The notes under the pieces were generated by a model. The model worked only from the letters and a program-made list of their open reading frames with translations, did not search any database and was not told the DNA's origin. Below, one piece after another: positions 43,442 through 53,734 of a stretch of 64,000 nucleotides of DNA (the stretch's first letter is position 1; every line of letters starts with the position of its first letter). The DNA comes from Candidatus Melainabacteria bacterium (GTDB lineage Bacteria > Cyanobacteriota > Vampirovibrionia > Obscuribacterales > Obscuribacteraceae), in contig PLXC01000063.1 of assembly GCA_003151275.1 (NCBI GenBank), positions 1 through 64,000 on the forward strand, given 5' to 3'. The position numbers were made by a program, and so were the translations under genes.

Positions 43442-45739
43442 ATGCTCAAGTTCAACAAATCGGCGAGAATGGCAAACCTGACTAGTTTGCCCGAGCAACC
43501 GGTACTCGTTCAATTAACCAAAGAAGCTGACAAGTCGCCTAACCGAGCGGTTGATGTCTCGTGGCCGATTGAAGGTAGCACGACTGAGGTCTACACACTG
43601 TCGTGCGCAATCATAGTAGCAAAGGGACTGATCGCAAACCCTCAGCAATCAACAGGACCGCGGACTCCAGAGTGGACCTTAAGCCGCGAATCTATTGCCG
43701 AACCTAAGCTAGGCGCCCTTCCAATCCCGCCCGTGATTATTTGGAGACACACAACCGGCGACCTGGAACTTCTCGTCAACTTAATCGCTTCTGAAGCCCG
43801 AGGGAATACTGGGGCAATCAAACAATCGTTTTCAGGCGAACGTGTCTTTAAAAATTCCAACAGCGAACACGTCTTTAGCAATACCTTTCCAAATACACAT
43901 ACCCTGGGAACGATGCCCAGTGAACCCATTAGAGCTTTGACCACTGGCGATCACCAAATCTTTGGTCAGGTCACATTGGCAGGCGATTTATCGAACGTTG
44001 ATCTGCCGAGTATCTTCCAATCGATAAATCTATGCAAAATGACCGGCAAACTGAATCTTTATCACAAGACTGTGCAAGCTGAGGTCTACTTCACTGACGG
44101 TACTCTCGTTCATGCCACCGCTATACATGCCGTTTCCGGTAGTCACCTTAATCTAAAACCGGATCAAATTTTACTTGAACTGCTGACTTGGGAAACAGGC
44201 ACTTTCAGATTTCAACCCGGTTGGCCGGCGACGACTATAACAATAAAACGCAGATTGGAATCGTTTTTGCTGGAAGGCGCCACTCTCACAGACTACATTA
44301 AGGCGCTCGAGAAGCACGGACTTACTGAGCACAGCGCATTGAGCAAAATACGCGAGACAGAATCAACCGTAGACGAAGCACTAAAGAAGGGACTTCCCGT
44401 TGAACTCGATCTACAAAAGGAAATTTATTCGAGAATTTCTGCAAACACTCCTGTTGCTAACTTGATCGAAGATTTACCGAAATCAGTCTGGGCACCAATT
44501 ATTTTCAATCTGCTAAATTGCAAGCTGGTCACCATATCTGGTGCCCACGATAATACGCAAAATATCGAGCAGGTAGAATTAGATTTGAGCCTGGCCGAGA
44601 CCGCATTTGGCACTTTGACCCGCCCCGAGACAGGCATCATCACTTTTCCGATGTTTCTCTACTTTCTGCAGCAAGAAGCTGCGCGATACAGAAAAACAAA
44701 AATGCCTTTCTCCCTGGCCGTATTCGATGTTGTAAGCAGCGATCCGCGCGCAATCAGTGAGCTTCTCAGCACCATTGCCGATGCTTTTCAGGATCTCAAA
44801 CAGCCTTATGACATACTCACACATTTTGAGACCCTCTCTAGCACGGAGTTTGCGCTATTATTGCCGTATAAAACACCAGCCGCCAGTTACCTATTTTTGG
44901 ACACATTGGTTATGACCTTGCGATCGCATGGTTTCTTTTCGCGCGCCGGAATAACTTTTGGAGCTGCCTCTTTTCCACACGATGCCAAAACTGTCCACCA
45001 ATTAGTGGGGGCAGCATCGGAGGCGAAGAAGCAGGCGCACAGTAAGAATAAACCGCTGGCAACATTCAGCGGCATTGAACACGAGGCGTGGGAAGAATTG
45101 CACCAGCGAGGCGATATAGCCATTGCTTCGGAGAATCTAGAAGGAGCATCCGAAATCTGGCTGACTGCATTGACAGAGGCAGAAAATTTCGAACAGACAG
45201 ATCCGCGGCTGATCATGACGTTGGACCGATTGAGCAGCATTTATCAAATCCAGCGAAAATTTGACATGGCTGAGCCTTTGCAAAAATTGTCTCTCGACTT
45301 AAAAGAATTATCCGGCCTAGAGTCCGAGATGATCACGACCCTGGATCAAATCGGCCGCTGTTATTACGAACAACAAAAATATGCGGAATCTGAAGCCGCA
45401 ATGCTTCGTTCGGCGGAGCTTTGCAGAGCCTTGTATGGTGCTGAACATGAATCGCTCGGCAACGTCTTTCATAATCTGGCAACGGTTTACCACGTTCAAA
45501 ACAGATTTGATGAGGCGCTGCAGGCGTATCAAAAAGCTGTGCACGTAAAGAAGAATGTGTTGGGACGCGAGCATCCAGAGGTGATTCAGCTCACCGAAAA
45601 TTACGCGAAGTTACTGCGCCGTCAGAATCAAGGTCCCTCGACACCGGCAGAAGATATGTTTATAACCGGCCGATGGAAGCAGTTGCGTTTCGATCCAACC
45701 GCCGTAGTTCAAACTTCAGCTCGCCACCTGCAAAGTTAG
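43442..45739 (+). CDS. DUF4388 / degenerate GGDEF / TPR signalling protein
   Basis: 765 residues. Residues of about 180-285 match the DUF4388 (PATAN-like) pattern: QVTLAGDLSNVDLPSIFQSI, MTGKLNLYHK, AEVYFTDGTLVHA and ELLTWETGTFRF. Residues of about 395-525 look like a GGDEF-fold domain in which the signature loop reads SSTEF, so cyclase activity is unlikely. The C-terminal 200 residues are kinesin-light-chain-type TPRs (IGRCYYEQQKYAESEAAMLR). No membrane segments. Close in layout to the product at 57621, which lacks the TPRs. Probably a signal-integrating adaptor. Confidence 0.8.
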   Translation: MLKFNKSARMANLTSLPEQPVLVQLTKEADKSPNRAVDVSWPIEGSTTEVYTLSCAIIVAKGLIANPQQSTGPRTPEWTLSRESIAEPKLGALPIPPVIIWRHTTGDLELLVNLIASEARGNTGAIKQSFSGERVFKNSNSEHVFSNTFPNTHTLGTMPSEPIRALTTGDHQIFGQVTLAGDLSNVDLPSIFQSINLCKMTGKLNLYHKTVQAEVYFTDGTLVHATAIHAVSGSHLNLKPDQILLELLTWETGTFRFQPGWPATTITIKRRLESFLLEGATLTDYIKALEKHGLTEHSALSKIRETESTVDEALKKGLPVELDLQKEIYSRISANTPVANLIEDLPKSVWAPIIFNLLNCKLVTISGAHDNTQNIEQVELDLSLAETAFGTLTRPETGIITFPMFLYFLQQEAARYRKTKMPFSLAVFDVVSSDPRAISELLSTIADAFQDLKQPYDILTHFETLSSTEFALLLPYKTPAASYLFLDTLVMTLRSHGFFSRAGITFGAASFPHDAKTVHQLVGAASEAKKQAHSKNKPLATFSGIEHEAWEELHQRGDIAIASENLEGASEIWLTALTEAENFEQTDPRLIMTLDRLSSIYQIQRKFDMAEPLQKLSLDLKELSGLESEMITTLDQIGRCYYEQQKYAESEAAMLRSAELCRALYGAEHESLGNVFHNLATVYHVQNRFDEALQAYQKAVHVKKNVLGREHPEVIQLTENYAKLLRRQNQGPSTPAEDMFITGRWKQLRFDPTAVVQTSARHLQS

Positions 45740-45760
45740 CGCGCGAAAAAAGTTATCGTC

Positions 45761-45791
45761 GGATAGTCTATGCAAAGCTGCTGGACTATCC
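45761..45791. terminator. Stem-loop between convergent genes
   Basis: GGATAGTC (45761-45768) pairs with GACTATCC (45784-45791) around a 15-nt loop. Located 22 bp past one stop and 7 bp before the other gene's stop. No T-tract; tentative. Confidence 0.35.
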
Positions 45792-45797
45792 TTGCCG

Positions 45798-47453
45798 CTA
45801 CATGTTCGCGGCCTGATTAGTTCCCATTGGACTAGCTATCGATGACCGTCCTAAATTCTTTGCCTTTTCGAGAAGAATATTGGTGGCCGCAATCCAACCC
45901 TGCACGCTGAAATTGTGCGAAGGTAACGGCACAATGCCCGCACTACAAGTTGCGTAAAAGCCGACACCGTTATCCAATTTGTGTTCTATGCTGGAGAACT
46001 TATCGAGAAGCATTTTAGTTAACTTGACTGCGTCTCCTTCCGAAAGATCCTCAATTACAACTGCAAGCGAGTCTGGACCATGCCTGCCTATCACGGCGTT
46101 ACGAAGTCTGCTTTTCAGCAAAGCAGCCAACGAAACCAAAAGCATGTCGCCGGCAACGAAACCGAGACCTTCATTGACGCGACTAAAGTCATCGATGTCT
46201 AACACCATCATGACCAACTTGCGATCGACGCCGCGTTCATCCTTGACAGGCAGCATCAACAACTGTTGCACCCAATGAGAGTAATTGGAAACTTCGGTGA
46301 TGCCGTCACGTTTCTTCTCGGCCTTTTTTCGTCGAGCACGTTCGGCTTTGGTTGCCACCGCAGCTGCAAGGCGCTCTCTCGTTACAGGCTTGGCTAAGAA
46401 CTCTTCGGCACCCAATTTATGAGCATGAATTTTCGATTCGATGTGAGTTTGTGTTGAAAGAAAAATGATCGGCACTGATGAAAATGTTTTGTTTTGACGC
46501 ACATACAGAGCCAAATCAAAGCCAGTCAATTCTCCCAACATGATGTCCAACAACAATAAATCTGGATTGAATGCTGCCAATTTCGGAGCAAACTGTGTCG
46601 GATCCAAAATAGACTCTACAGTGCATCCAATAGATTCCAAAACGGCCCGAATATAGCTGGACTGATCTGGATCGTCTTCGACCGATAATACTTTGTAAGG
46701 CTGTGGGCGCTGTGAATCAATCACCCGCCTAAAGTGATTGATTGTCTCTGGCCATGGTGCAGAAGTATCGATGATCTTGTCGATGCCGGCAAATGCAGCC
46801 CGCGTTCTGTCGGCCAGTCCCTTTAGTTTCTCGACCAGAACGACAACAGTGTCCGAACCTTCAGGGAGACTGCGAAGTCGCTCAACCGTCTCAAAAACGG
46901 TATTGTCGATTACTTTTAAACTGATGATCAGTCCCTTCGGAATGCGCTCTCGAATAGCTCTCTGCGCGGCGAAAATCGACCTGTGATCGCGAACCAGAAG
47001 ACCTTCCAGCTCCAACAGGTTAGTCAAAATGCGAGAACTGTTCTCATCATCCTCAACGAGGATAACGTCTAACTCAATGGGTGTCATAACCGCGTCAGCT
47101 AAAGGGGCCGCTCCCTCTTTTTCGACACCTTGTCCCTGTAAGACTTTGCGCGCCGTTTCCACCAGCATTCTTATATGCTTACGATCGATGTCTTGAAAAA
47201 TTGCTTTGCTGTTAATGATGTCATCGCAATACTTTTCACCGTGCCCGCCTACATCGGTAATGGTCGGCATGTCATAAATGCCGCCCGAACCGGCCAGCCA
47301 ATGAAAATGCCGCATGACTTGCCTCATCACATCTAAATCAGAGGGGAGTTGGTCTAAAGCTGCAATCAATGTGTCAATCTGCTCAAGCCGTTGGATGGAC
47401 TTGACGATGTATTGACTTTTCATGTGAGCAAAGGTTTGCTTCCAGGCTTCCAT
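45798..47453 (-). CDS. Hpt - pseudo-receiver - receiver - degenerate GGDEF regulator
   Basis: 551 residues. N-terminal Hpt domain with phospho-His H51 in HFHWLAGSGG. A first receiver-like domain (about 127-245) keeps the acidic DD pair but has Ser/Lys where the phospho-Asp should be (LIISLK), so it is a pseudo-receiver. The second receiver (about 253-368) is intact: VEDDPDQ, D303 in LLLLDIML, K355 in FLAKPV. The C-terminal GGDEF-fold domain has GPDSL in place of GGDEF (459-463) and is probably inactive or binds a nucleotide. The sensor kinase partner is not in the window. Confidence 0.87.
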   Translation of the reverse strand: MEAWKQTFAHMKSQYIVKSIQRLEQIDTLIAALDQLPSDLDVMRQVMRHFHWLAGSGGIYDMPTITDVGGHGEKYCDDIINSKAIFQDIDRKHIRMLVETARKVLQGQGVEKEGAAPLADAVMTPIELDVILVEDDENSSRILTNLLELEGLLVRDHRSIFAAQRAIRERIPKGLIISLKVIDNTVFETVERLRSLPEGSDTVVVLVEKLKGLADRTRAAFAGIDKIIDTSAPWPETINHFRRVIDSQRPQPYKVLSVEDDPDQSSYIRAVLESIGCTVESILDPTQFAPKLAAFNPDLLLLDIMLGELTGFDLALYVRQNKTFSSVPIIFLSTQTHIESKIHAHKLGAEEFLAKPVTRERLAAAVATKAERARRKKAEKKRDGITEVSNYSHWVQQLLMLPVKDERGVDRKLVMMVLDIDDFSRVNEGLGFVAGDMLLVSLAALLKSRLRNAVIGRHGPDSLAVVIEDLSEGDAVKLTKMLLDKFSSIEHKLDNGVGFYATCSAGIVPLPSHNFSVQGWIAATNILLEKAKNLGRSSIASPMGTNQAANM

Positions 47454-47566
47454 ATCCCAAATTTCCTAACCGGATGAATTGACCTATAGTTTACCAACTT
47501 GGGCGCCAATTGCAGGATAACAGGCTAGGTTCCTAATCCGCAGTGCTTTGAAAGGGGTATACAGAC

Positions 47567-48946
47567 TCAATATATGCTCGGAAGCTTTTTCATTAGGTAG
47601 ATTGCCCGCTCAGATTCTGTGAGCTGCGCCCGCTCTTCGATCGAAAAATATTGCCGAAACTCAAGCTCAAAATTCTCTTGTGTATAGCCGCTGAAGCGAC
47701 TATCACGGCTAGCCATAAGCCTTTGAGTTTGTGAATCGGTTCTAGGCACGAACTCAATAATAAGCGACTGACAAATGTTGGCCATAAACTTAGCGATGTG
47801 ACTGAAAGGCACATTATTGGCGACAGATAGATGGTGAATGAGGGCGAGCGCAAGTACTGTGTCCGCCGGTCCTCTCGACGTCAGCGACATCCGCTCTTCA
47901 TTGGCCCAGCCAATGTAAGGACTGGGAACGGTCAGGTCAATCACAAGCGGAAATAATTTCTGAGAATGATCTTTCAAAGCGTGCTTGTAGTTGTATTCTG
48001 CACAGACAGGATCAGAGTCCATAGCAATCGTGCGTATTCCCATGGCACTAACTAGTCGGCTAAAGACGCCTGTGTTACAGCCCAAATCCCAAACGACACT
48101 GGGCGACACAGACTTGAGAAAGTCCGTCACCACTTGTTGTTTCTGTAAGATCGCGTCGGCTGTGTAGTTGTTGTCTTCGTAGTAGTTGGACCAGGTCGAA
48201 GATTGAACGGGAAATTTAAGCGATTCAACCGTGGAGATCAGGTGCTCGATCAAACCAAGGGTCGAAGTCTTAGTGACGGCAGACCGCTGCTTCTGAGTTT
48301 TTGAGTCTGAGTAATGCTGAAGCGCCATGCTGTGGAAATGCAAATGCGTGACAAGACCAAAATTTGTCCACGTGCGTTTGGGCAAAAGAGAACAGGCAAG
48401 GTCGAGCGGAATTCCGTCGATGTACGTTTGCAACATTCGATTCAATCTCAAGTCGCGATAAGACATCAGAGCAAGCGGAGCCAAAAAATGCTGACAAAAC
48501 TGCCTGTAGGCAGGCCATGGCGTGCCCTCGTTGTATTTGACAAACGAGAGTGTGTCTATCAGTAGTGGCAAGCCTTTTTGAAACTGAATGTTATAAGCGC
48601 TGCTGTCTTTCAGTGTCATGCCATACTTGAGCGCCAGTTTTTGAACCTGCAGAGTTGCCAATGCAGCCGCTTTCAGTTGACTGAAGCACCATTCATAGGG
48701 ATAAGAAATAAATTCTATCTTTTGCGGTGACAGCACTTTGTAGGCGCTTTCACAGTCCAGCGTTACTTCTTCGTGAGGCACAAGAAGCTCTGCCTGGGTC
48801 AGTTCTTTATACAGACCAGATGAAAGCAGAAGATCATAATTCTCTTTGTATGACGGCTGCACGTGACGCATGATCACGTCATCTTGGAAGACCATAAACC
48901 CGCTGGAATCCCTAAATGAAGACGGGATTCTTTGATAAGAATCCAT
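47567..48946 (-). CDS. SAM-dependent methyltransferase, NoeA-like
   Basis: 459 residues. The N-terminal half includes a catalytic-kinase-like remnant region (DSSAYNIQFQKGLPLLIDTLSF). The C-terminal half is a class I methyltransferase: motif I VWDLGCNTGVFSRLV, motif II acidic IAMDSD, and a later VLALALIHHL. The combination is seen in NoeA-type proteins linked to glycan modification. It overlaps functionally with the small membrane protein just upstream (3-bp gap), so they are one operon. Confidence 0.8.
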   Translation of the reverse strand: MDSYQRIPSSFRDSSGFMVFQDDVIMRHVQPSYKENYDLLLSSGLYKELTQAELLVPHEEVTLDCESAYKVLSPQKIEFISYPYEWCFSQLKAAALATLQVQKLALKYGMTLKDSSAYNIQFQKGLPLLIDTLSFVKYNEGTPWPAYRQFCQHFLAPLALMSYRDLRLNRMLQTYIDGIPLDLACSLLPKRTWTNFGLVTHLHFHSMALQHYSDSKTQKQRSAVTKTSTLGLIEHLISTVESLKFPVQSSTWSNYYEDNNYTADAILQKQQVVTDFLKSVSPSVVWDLGCNTGVFSRLVSAMGIRTIAMDSDPVCAEYNYKHALKDHSQKLFPLVIDLTVPSPYIGWANEERMSLTSRGPADTVLALALIHHLSVANNVPFSHIAKFMANICQSLIIEFVPRTDSQTQRLMASRDSRFSGYTQENFELEFRQYFSIEERAQLTESERAIYLMKKLPSIY

Positions 48947-48949
48947 CTG

Positions 48950-49189
48950 CTAAGAGCCCGTCGATGTAAGCTCGGCATCAATCTTTGAATAATCAATCCT
49001 TGTGCGAGATTTGACTCGACTGAGCAAAGCCTTGATCCAGAATAACGCGGTGAAGAATGCTCCAAACAGCATTTGCATGACATAACTGCCTGTAGTTGCA
49101 TCGATATATGCGGATGCAGTTAGAGGCATCAAGAATAGAAATCCTGCTATGGCAATAGTAAAGTAAACTCTATGGGCCCAAACGCTCAT
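48950..49189 (-). CDS. Small membrane protein, operon partner of the methyltransferase
   Basis: 79 residues from ATG 49189, which has GGAGG 7 bases upstream; a longer frame begins at 49291 but its extra part is not protein-like. Two hydrophobic segments flank YIDATTGSYVMQMLF, a pattern seen in short proteins near NoeA-like methyltransferases and sulfatase-like genes, then a basic cytosolic tail. Ends 3 bp before the methyltransferase start. Confidence 0.7.
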   Translation of the reverse strand: MSVWAHRVYFTIAIAGFLFLMPLTASAYIDATTGSYVMQMLFGAFFTALFWIKALLSRVKSRTRIDYSKIDAELTSTGS

Positions 49190-49353
49190 CGGCGTCCCTC
49201 CAGATCGCAGCCAAGTACGACGCCACGCTGCAACGCATAAAACGGCGTCTATGATCCCTAACCTAATTATATGAGGCAGGCAACTGTGCAAAGTAATGCC
49301 AAATCGATAAATGTATGCAGGGTGGCTTATGTTAACTGTCGATTATTGCGGCC

Positions 49354-50913
49354 ATGAGATCCAAAGGCTCAGATCTCAGAGAAACAGGTTTGTCGATTTT
49401 AGCGGCACTTTATCCGATGCTCTTTTCGACTTGGCCGGTGCTTTGCATTTATGCTGCTGGTTTGGGCAATTATTTGTCGGAAGAATTAGTTACGGCGGTG
49501 ACGGCGAGCGCGCTTGCAATTCTTTTGCTGTTAGGTGTGACTTATTTACTAGTCAGAGATTTGCACAAAGCAGCTGCTCTTAGCACCTTTATGGTCTTGT
49601 TTGTTTGGTCCTTCAACATGTTTCGCACGTGCATAATTGCTATAGCCCAGTGGTTGGGAATTGTCTTTGTATCAGACGATGCTGTATTGGTGCTTTACGT
49701 AATTTTGTGCGCCCTGACAATTTTTCTTTTCGCCAAATCTAAGTTGCAATTCAGTCAGGTCACAATACCAATGACGATTCTGGGTTGCGTTCTTGTTGCG
49801 TTCAACGTTTTTCCGATCGTTCGTGCTGAACTTGAATTTGATGCCCAAGCCCAGAAAATAGTTAGGGCAAATTTCCGCGAAGACGATTCCTTGCAAATGG
49901 TTAAGCCTGCGCGCCTGCCGGATATTTACTACATCATTGTCGATGCATTCGCCAATGCCAACACGCTTAAGTCCGTGTATGGTTTTGACAATCAACCCTT
50001 CATTCAGTTTTTGAGAAACAAAGGTTTCTATGTTGCCGATCGAAGCACGAGCAACTACGATCGCACTGCGCTGTCAATTCCTTCCTCACTAAACATGCAA
50101 TATCTCGATCAAGCCTCTCAAGTGCTCGGTCGTGATTCTACTTCAGTGGCTGTTGAATTCAGGCTGATGCAAAACAACAGAATCGCTCATCTACTCAAGA
50201 AAATGGGCTACAAATTCGTTAACGTAAGCTCCGGTTTTAGCCCCACTAACCATATTAATTTCGCCGACGTCAATATCGATGGTGGCATCGGCAATACCTT
50301 CTACACCACGGTGTTATTAAGCAGTGTCTTTGCACCGATTGAAAAACATACAAATTTTCTTGCCGGAAAGTTTGCCGCCAACCGACTCTTGGCTGTTAAC
50401 ACTATAAACCAGATCGAGATTATCGACAGCCCGAAGTTTGTTCTGATGCACATGATGATCACGCATCCACCCTTTATTTTCGATCAAAATGGCGGCGTTC
50501 ATCCACTACCTGCCAATCTGCTCAACGAAGGTTACGAAAATAGAAAAGGATATATTGACCAACTAAAGTTTTCCCAGAATCAAGTTCAACTAATAGTGGA
50601 TCAATTGCTAGCGCGTCCCAATTATCGACCAATTATTGTGCTCCAATCCGACCACGGGCCGGCCTCAAATCCGCGCAGCAAACCCAAGGACTTTATCAAC
50701 GAAAGAATGAAAATATTGAACGCCTATTACCTTCCAGGCGATCCGACGAGCGACGCGGTTTACCAGACGATCACTCCGGTTAATAGCTTTCGCATCATTT
50801 TTAATCGCTACTTTAAAACGAAATTTGTTTTGCTGAAAGACGAGAACTATATTGGCGATCCTAATTATCACTTCCACCTGACTCCAGTCACTAAAGACAT
50901 TTCATTTCAATAG
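49354..50913 (+). CDS. Membrane-anchored sulfatase/alkaline-phosphatase superfamily protein
   Basis: 519 residues. About four membrane helices in the first 165 residues, then a periplasmic domain starting DIYYIIVDAFANANTL, the first metal strand of the superfamily, with a conserved Asp. A later HMMITHPPFIFD and QSDHGPAS supply the other metal ligands (DHG). The usual Ser/Cys nucleophile position is not obvious (FANANTL; an Asn or Thr). Members modify glycans or lipids with phospho groups. Divergent from the methyltransferase operon, 164 bp apart, which points to a joint surface-glycan role. Confidence 0.8.
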   Translation: MRSKGSDLRETGLSILAALYPMLFSTWPVLCIYAAGLGNYLSEELVTAVTASALAILLLLGVTYLLVRDLHKAAALSTFMVLFVWSFNMFRTCIIAIAQWLGIVFVSDDAVLVLYVILCALTIFLFAKSKLQFSQVTIPMTILGCVLVAFNVFPIVRAELEFDAQAQKIVRANFREDDSLQMVKPARLPDIYYIIVDAFANANTLKSVYGFDNQPFIQFLRNKGFYVADRSTSNYDRTALSIPSSLNMQYLDQASQVLGRDSTSVAVEFRLMQNNRIAHLLKKMGYKFVNVSSGFSPTNHINFADVNIDGGIGNTFYTTVLLSSVFAPIEKHTNFLAGKFAANRLLAVNTINQIEIIDSPKFVLMHMMITHPPFIFDQNGGVHPLPANLLNEGYENRKGYIDQLKFSQNQVQLIVDQLLARPNYRPIIVLQSDHGPASNPRSKPKDFINERMKILNAYYLPGDPTSDAVYQTITPVNSFRIIFNRYFKTKFVLLKDENYIGDPNYHFHLTPVTKDISFQ

Positions 50914-51071
50914 GGCAATTCACTATCTAGCTTTTTATGGAAGTTTTTAGAAGGCAAGCCTGTATATTGAGTACAGACTTGAAAGGAGAATAGGCGCGAA
51001 TTGAAGTAATTGCTGCGCTGGAGTCCAAACTAAGCATCGGACAACGCAAACCTTATGCAAGGAAATGATCT

Positions 51072-51899
51072 GTGAGCATCAAGTCTGCCTTGTCAATTCT
51101 TCTGTTACTGCTAGCTTTGTCCACTGGACCCTTCAATAGTTGCCTTGCCGATCCTCCTGCAGACCTGAAGGCATCGATCAGTCGAGTTAACGAGCTTGTC
51201 GGCGCACGCGATTATGAGGCGGCGTTACCGGTAAGTGAACGAGCTGTGGCAAAATTTCCACAAAACTATGAAGCGCGCGTCCAGCGCGGTCTTGTCTATA
51301 TGGGCTTGGAGGAAGACGAGAAGGCGGTTGTAGACTTTCAATGGGCACTACATATGAAGCCCAAAGATCATCTAGTTGCCAGCGACCTGGCATCCGCTTA
51401 TAGTTCCATGAACGATCAAAAGTCCGCTCTAAAATATGTGGACATTTCCATCGCTAATTGTCCCCAGCAAGCTGGCTATTTGGCGGCCTGTTACGATTTG
51501 AAAAAAGAAATTTTAAGACGAATGGAGCGTTACGATGAGGCGGAAAAAGCACTAAGCAAGGCTTTGCGACTTGACTCCGGTGATCCACACTGGTTTTTAG
51601 AAAGACTGAAATTGCGCTTGAAAATATCGCAATGGCAAGGCGCAATAGATGATGCCTCACACTGTCTTCCAGTAATGCCTAACTTCAAAGAGCAAATTTT
51701 ACAGATGCGCGCCAAGGCTTACGTTGGTATGAAACGCTATAGCGAGGCGGAACGTGACCTCAATGAGGCTCTTAAACTCGATCCTGATGAGCTGTCATTA
51801 CACAAGGATCGATACTTGGTCTACCAACTCACGGGAAAGAAAGACCTGGCAGAAAAAGAACACAAACTGATCGAAAACCTCGAGAAACATGATATCTAA
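51072..51899 (+). CDS. Exported TPR protein
   Basis: 275 residues from GTG 51072 with AAGGAA 7 bases upstream. Signal peptide (LSILLLLLALSTGPFNSCLA); the Cys near the cleavage site could be a lipobox variant. Six TPR units follow (YEARVQRGLVYMGLEEDEKA; VASDLASAYSSMNDQKSA; AKAYVGMKRYSEAERDLNEA), covering almost all of the mature protein. Probably a periplasmic scaffold. Confidence 0.82.
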   Translation: MSIKSALSILLLLLALSTGPFNSCLADPPADLKASISRVNELVGARDYEAALPVSERAVAKFPQNYEARVQRGLVYMGLEEDEKAVVDFQWALHMKPKDHLVASDLASAYSSMNDQKSALKYVDISIANCPQQAGYLAACYDLKKEILRRMERYDEAEKALSKALRLDSGDPHWFLERLKLRLKISQWQGAIDDASHCLPVMPNFKEQILQMRAKAYVGMKRYSEAERDLNEALKLDPDELSLHKDRYLVYQLTGKKDLAEKEHKLIENLEKHDI

Positions 51900-52042
51900 T
51901 TTCTCTGTGGTGGTGATGGACTCATCTTGACTGTTCGTCCCTTAAAGCGGTGTCTATTTAATAAGGCGCCTGGAACTTTCGCGAGTATTTTGGGCAGTAT
52001 CCGGTACCATTGTGTCAATTGGAATTTCAAGCGGAGAAATGG

Positions 52043-53098
52043 ATGCCTCACGATACAGACGATCTAAGAATTCAGGAGATAAAGGAGCTTTCTCCTCCTT
52101 CGCATCTTTCACGCGAATTTCCTTTAACAGAAAAAGCAGCAGCCACAACTTTTGGTGCGCGACGAGCAATCCAAGAAATCTTGCGTGGACACGACGATCG
52201 TTTGCTATTGATTATCGGTCCATGTTCAATACACGATCCGGCGGCAGCCAAAGAATACGCCGCTCGTCTGAACGATCTACGTGACCGGCTTACTTCGGAT
52301 CTCGAGATCGTCATGCGTGTCTATTTTGAAAAGCCACGCACGACTGTAGGTTGGAAAGGATTGATCAATGATCCGGATCTTGATGGCAGTTTTCAGATCA
52401 CCAAAGGTTTGAGGATTGCTCGCGAATTGCTTCTGACGATCAACGAAATGGGCTTGCCAGCCGCTTGCGAATATCTCGACATGATCAGTCCTCAGTACAT
52501 CTCAGACTTAGTCACCTGGGGAGCAATCGGAGCGAGAACGACTGAATCACAAACGCACCGAGAATTAGCGTCTGGAATATCTTGCCCTGTTGGGTTCAAG
52601 AATGGCACAGATGGAAATATAAAAATAGCGATTGACGCCGTGAAAGCAGCCTCTCATCCACATCACTTCCTTGGTGTCACCAAGGGTGGCCATTCGGCGA
52701 TCGTTTCCACGAATGGCAATGATGATTGTCATATTATTCTACGAGGCGGAGTTAAACCAAATTTTGATCGAGAAAGCGTCGCTGCGGCGTGTGCTGAAAT
52801 GAAAGAAGCGGGACTCTCTGATCTACTGATGATCGACACCAGTCATGCCAATAGCAGCAAGAAGGCAGAAAATCAAATCATCGTTTCCGCTGACATTGCC
52901 TCCCAGATTGCAGCGGGAGACAAGCGTATTATGGGAGTCATGGTCGAGAGCAATTTAGTCGCTGGCAGGCAAGATCTGCTCCCCGGGCAACCATTAACTT
53001 ACGGTCAAAGCATCACGGATGGATGTATCGGTTGGGCTGACACGATTCACGTCGCCGAAAATCTAGCTACAGCTGTTCGGGCTCGTCGTAAAAACTAG
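52043..53098 (+). CDS. 3-deoxy-D-arabino-heptulosonate 7-phosphate synthase, class I
   Basis: 351 residues from ATG 52043 with GGAG 6 bases upstream; GTG 52010 is also in frame. Family motifs: LLIIGPCSIHD, EKPRTTVGWKGLINDP, CEYLDMISPQYISDL, GARTTESQTHRELASG, PVGFKNGTDG and IMGVMVESNL. It condenses PEP and erythrose-4-phosphate, the first shikimate-pathway step. Length and motifs match the AroF/G/H (type I-alpha) branch. Which feedback specificity it has cannot be read here. Confidence 0.96.
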   Translation: MPHDTDDLRIQEIKELSPPSHLSREFPLTEKAAATTFGARRAIQEILRGHDDRLLLIIGPCSIHDPAAAKEYAARLNDLRDRLTSDLEIVMRVYFEKPRTTVGWKGLINDPDLDGSFQITKGLRIARELLLTINEMGLPAACEYLDMISPQYISDLVTWGAIGARTTESQTHRELASGISCPVGFKNGTDGNIKIAIDAVKAASHPHHFLGVTKGGHSAIVSTNGNDDCHIILRGGVKPNFDRESVAAACAEMKEAGLSDLLMIDTSHANSSKKAENQIIVSADIASQIAAGDKRIMGVMVESNLVAGRQDLLPGQPLTYGQSITDGCIGWADTIHVAENLATAVRARRKN

Positions 53099-53120
53099 TG
53101 GTGCTCGTCTTAGAAAATGG

Positions 53121-53666
53121 TCACTTGTGATCAGATTTCTTGATCGCATGGTCAGCCTTGCCTACTTGCTTGCTGGCCTCTTTTCCCATGTTCTTGACAC
53201 CGTTCTCAATCGCAGTCCCGGTCTTCTCCGCGTTCTTACCGAAATCTTTCATCGATTGATCGAACGAAGTGTTTTTCTGATCTTTTTTCTGATCTTTGAC
53301 GGCACCAACATTCTTTGTGGCACCAGGTTTGCTACCTGAATCCTTGCCCATGCCCTTAACTGTTGTGACAATCGCGTGTTCAGCTTTGTCCGCCTCTTTC
53401 TCTACAGTCTTCAGTGCATTTGCCGCATTGTTTTCTAACTGATTTCCTGACTTGGATTTGTTATCGTTTGTCTTTTTTCCTTTACCGGCATCGTCTACAC
53501 TGGCCTTGATCGCGGCACCAGCTTTATTAGCATTGTTTCCTAAGTCTTTCATCGCGTCTGATGCGCGCTTGCCCAGATCCTCTTTCGGCTTCACGGGTTC
53601 AGCTGCCGCGCAAGCAGAGCAAGTTAGCAGAGCGATGACTAATGAACTGAATAACGTTCTTCGCAT
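53121..53666 (-). CDS. Exported Lys/Ala-rich helical protein
   Basis: 181 residues. The N-terminus SSLVIALLTCSACAAAEP may be a signal peptide or lipoprotein signal (two Cys candidates). The rest is charged and repetitive, with about four copies of a (K/R)(D/N)(L/F/M)GK.A..(A/T)G.AI pattern, such as MKDLGNNANKAGAAIKASVDD and MKDFGKNAEKTGTAIENGVKN. It looks like an amphipathic-helix repeat protein, perhaps a LEA-like or DNA/wall-binding polycation. No family recognised. Confidence 0.65.
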   Translation of the reverse strand: MRRTLFSSLVIALLTCSACAAAEPVKPKEDLGKRASDAMKDLGNNANKAGAAIKASVDDAGKGKKTNDNKSKSGNQLENNAANALKTVEKEADKAEHAIVTTVKGMGKDSGSKPGATKNVGAVKDQKKDQKNTSFDQSMKDFGKNAEKTGTAIENGVKNMGKEASKQVGKADHAIKKSDHK

Positions 53667-53734
53667 GTAATTCCTACCTTTTGAAACAGAAAGCGCCGCG
53701 ATGGGATTGAGACAGATGAGTCTCTATGACGAGA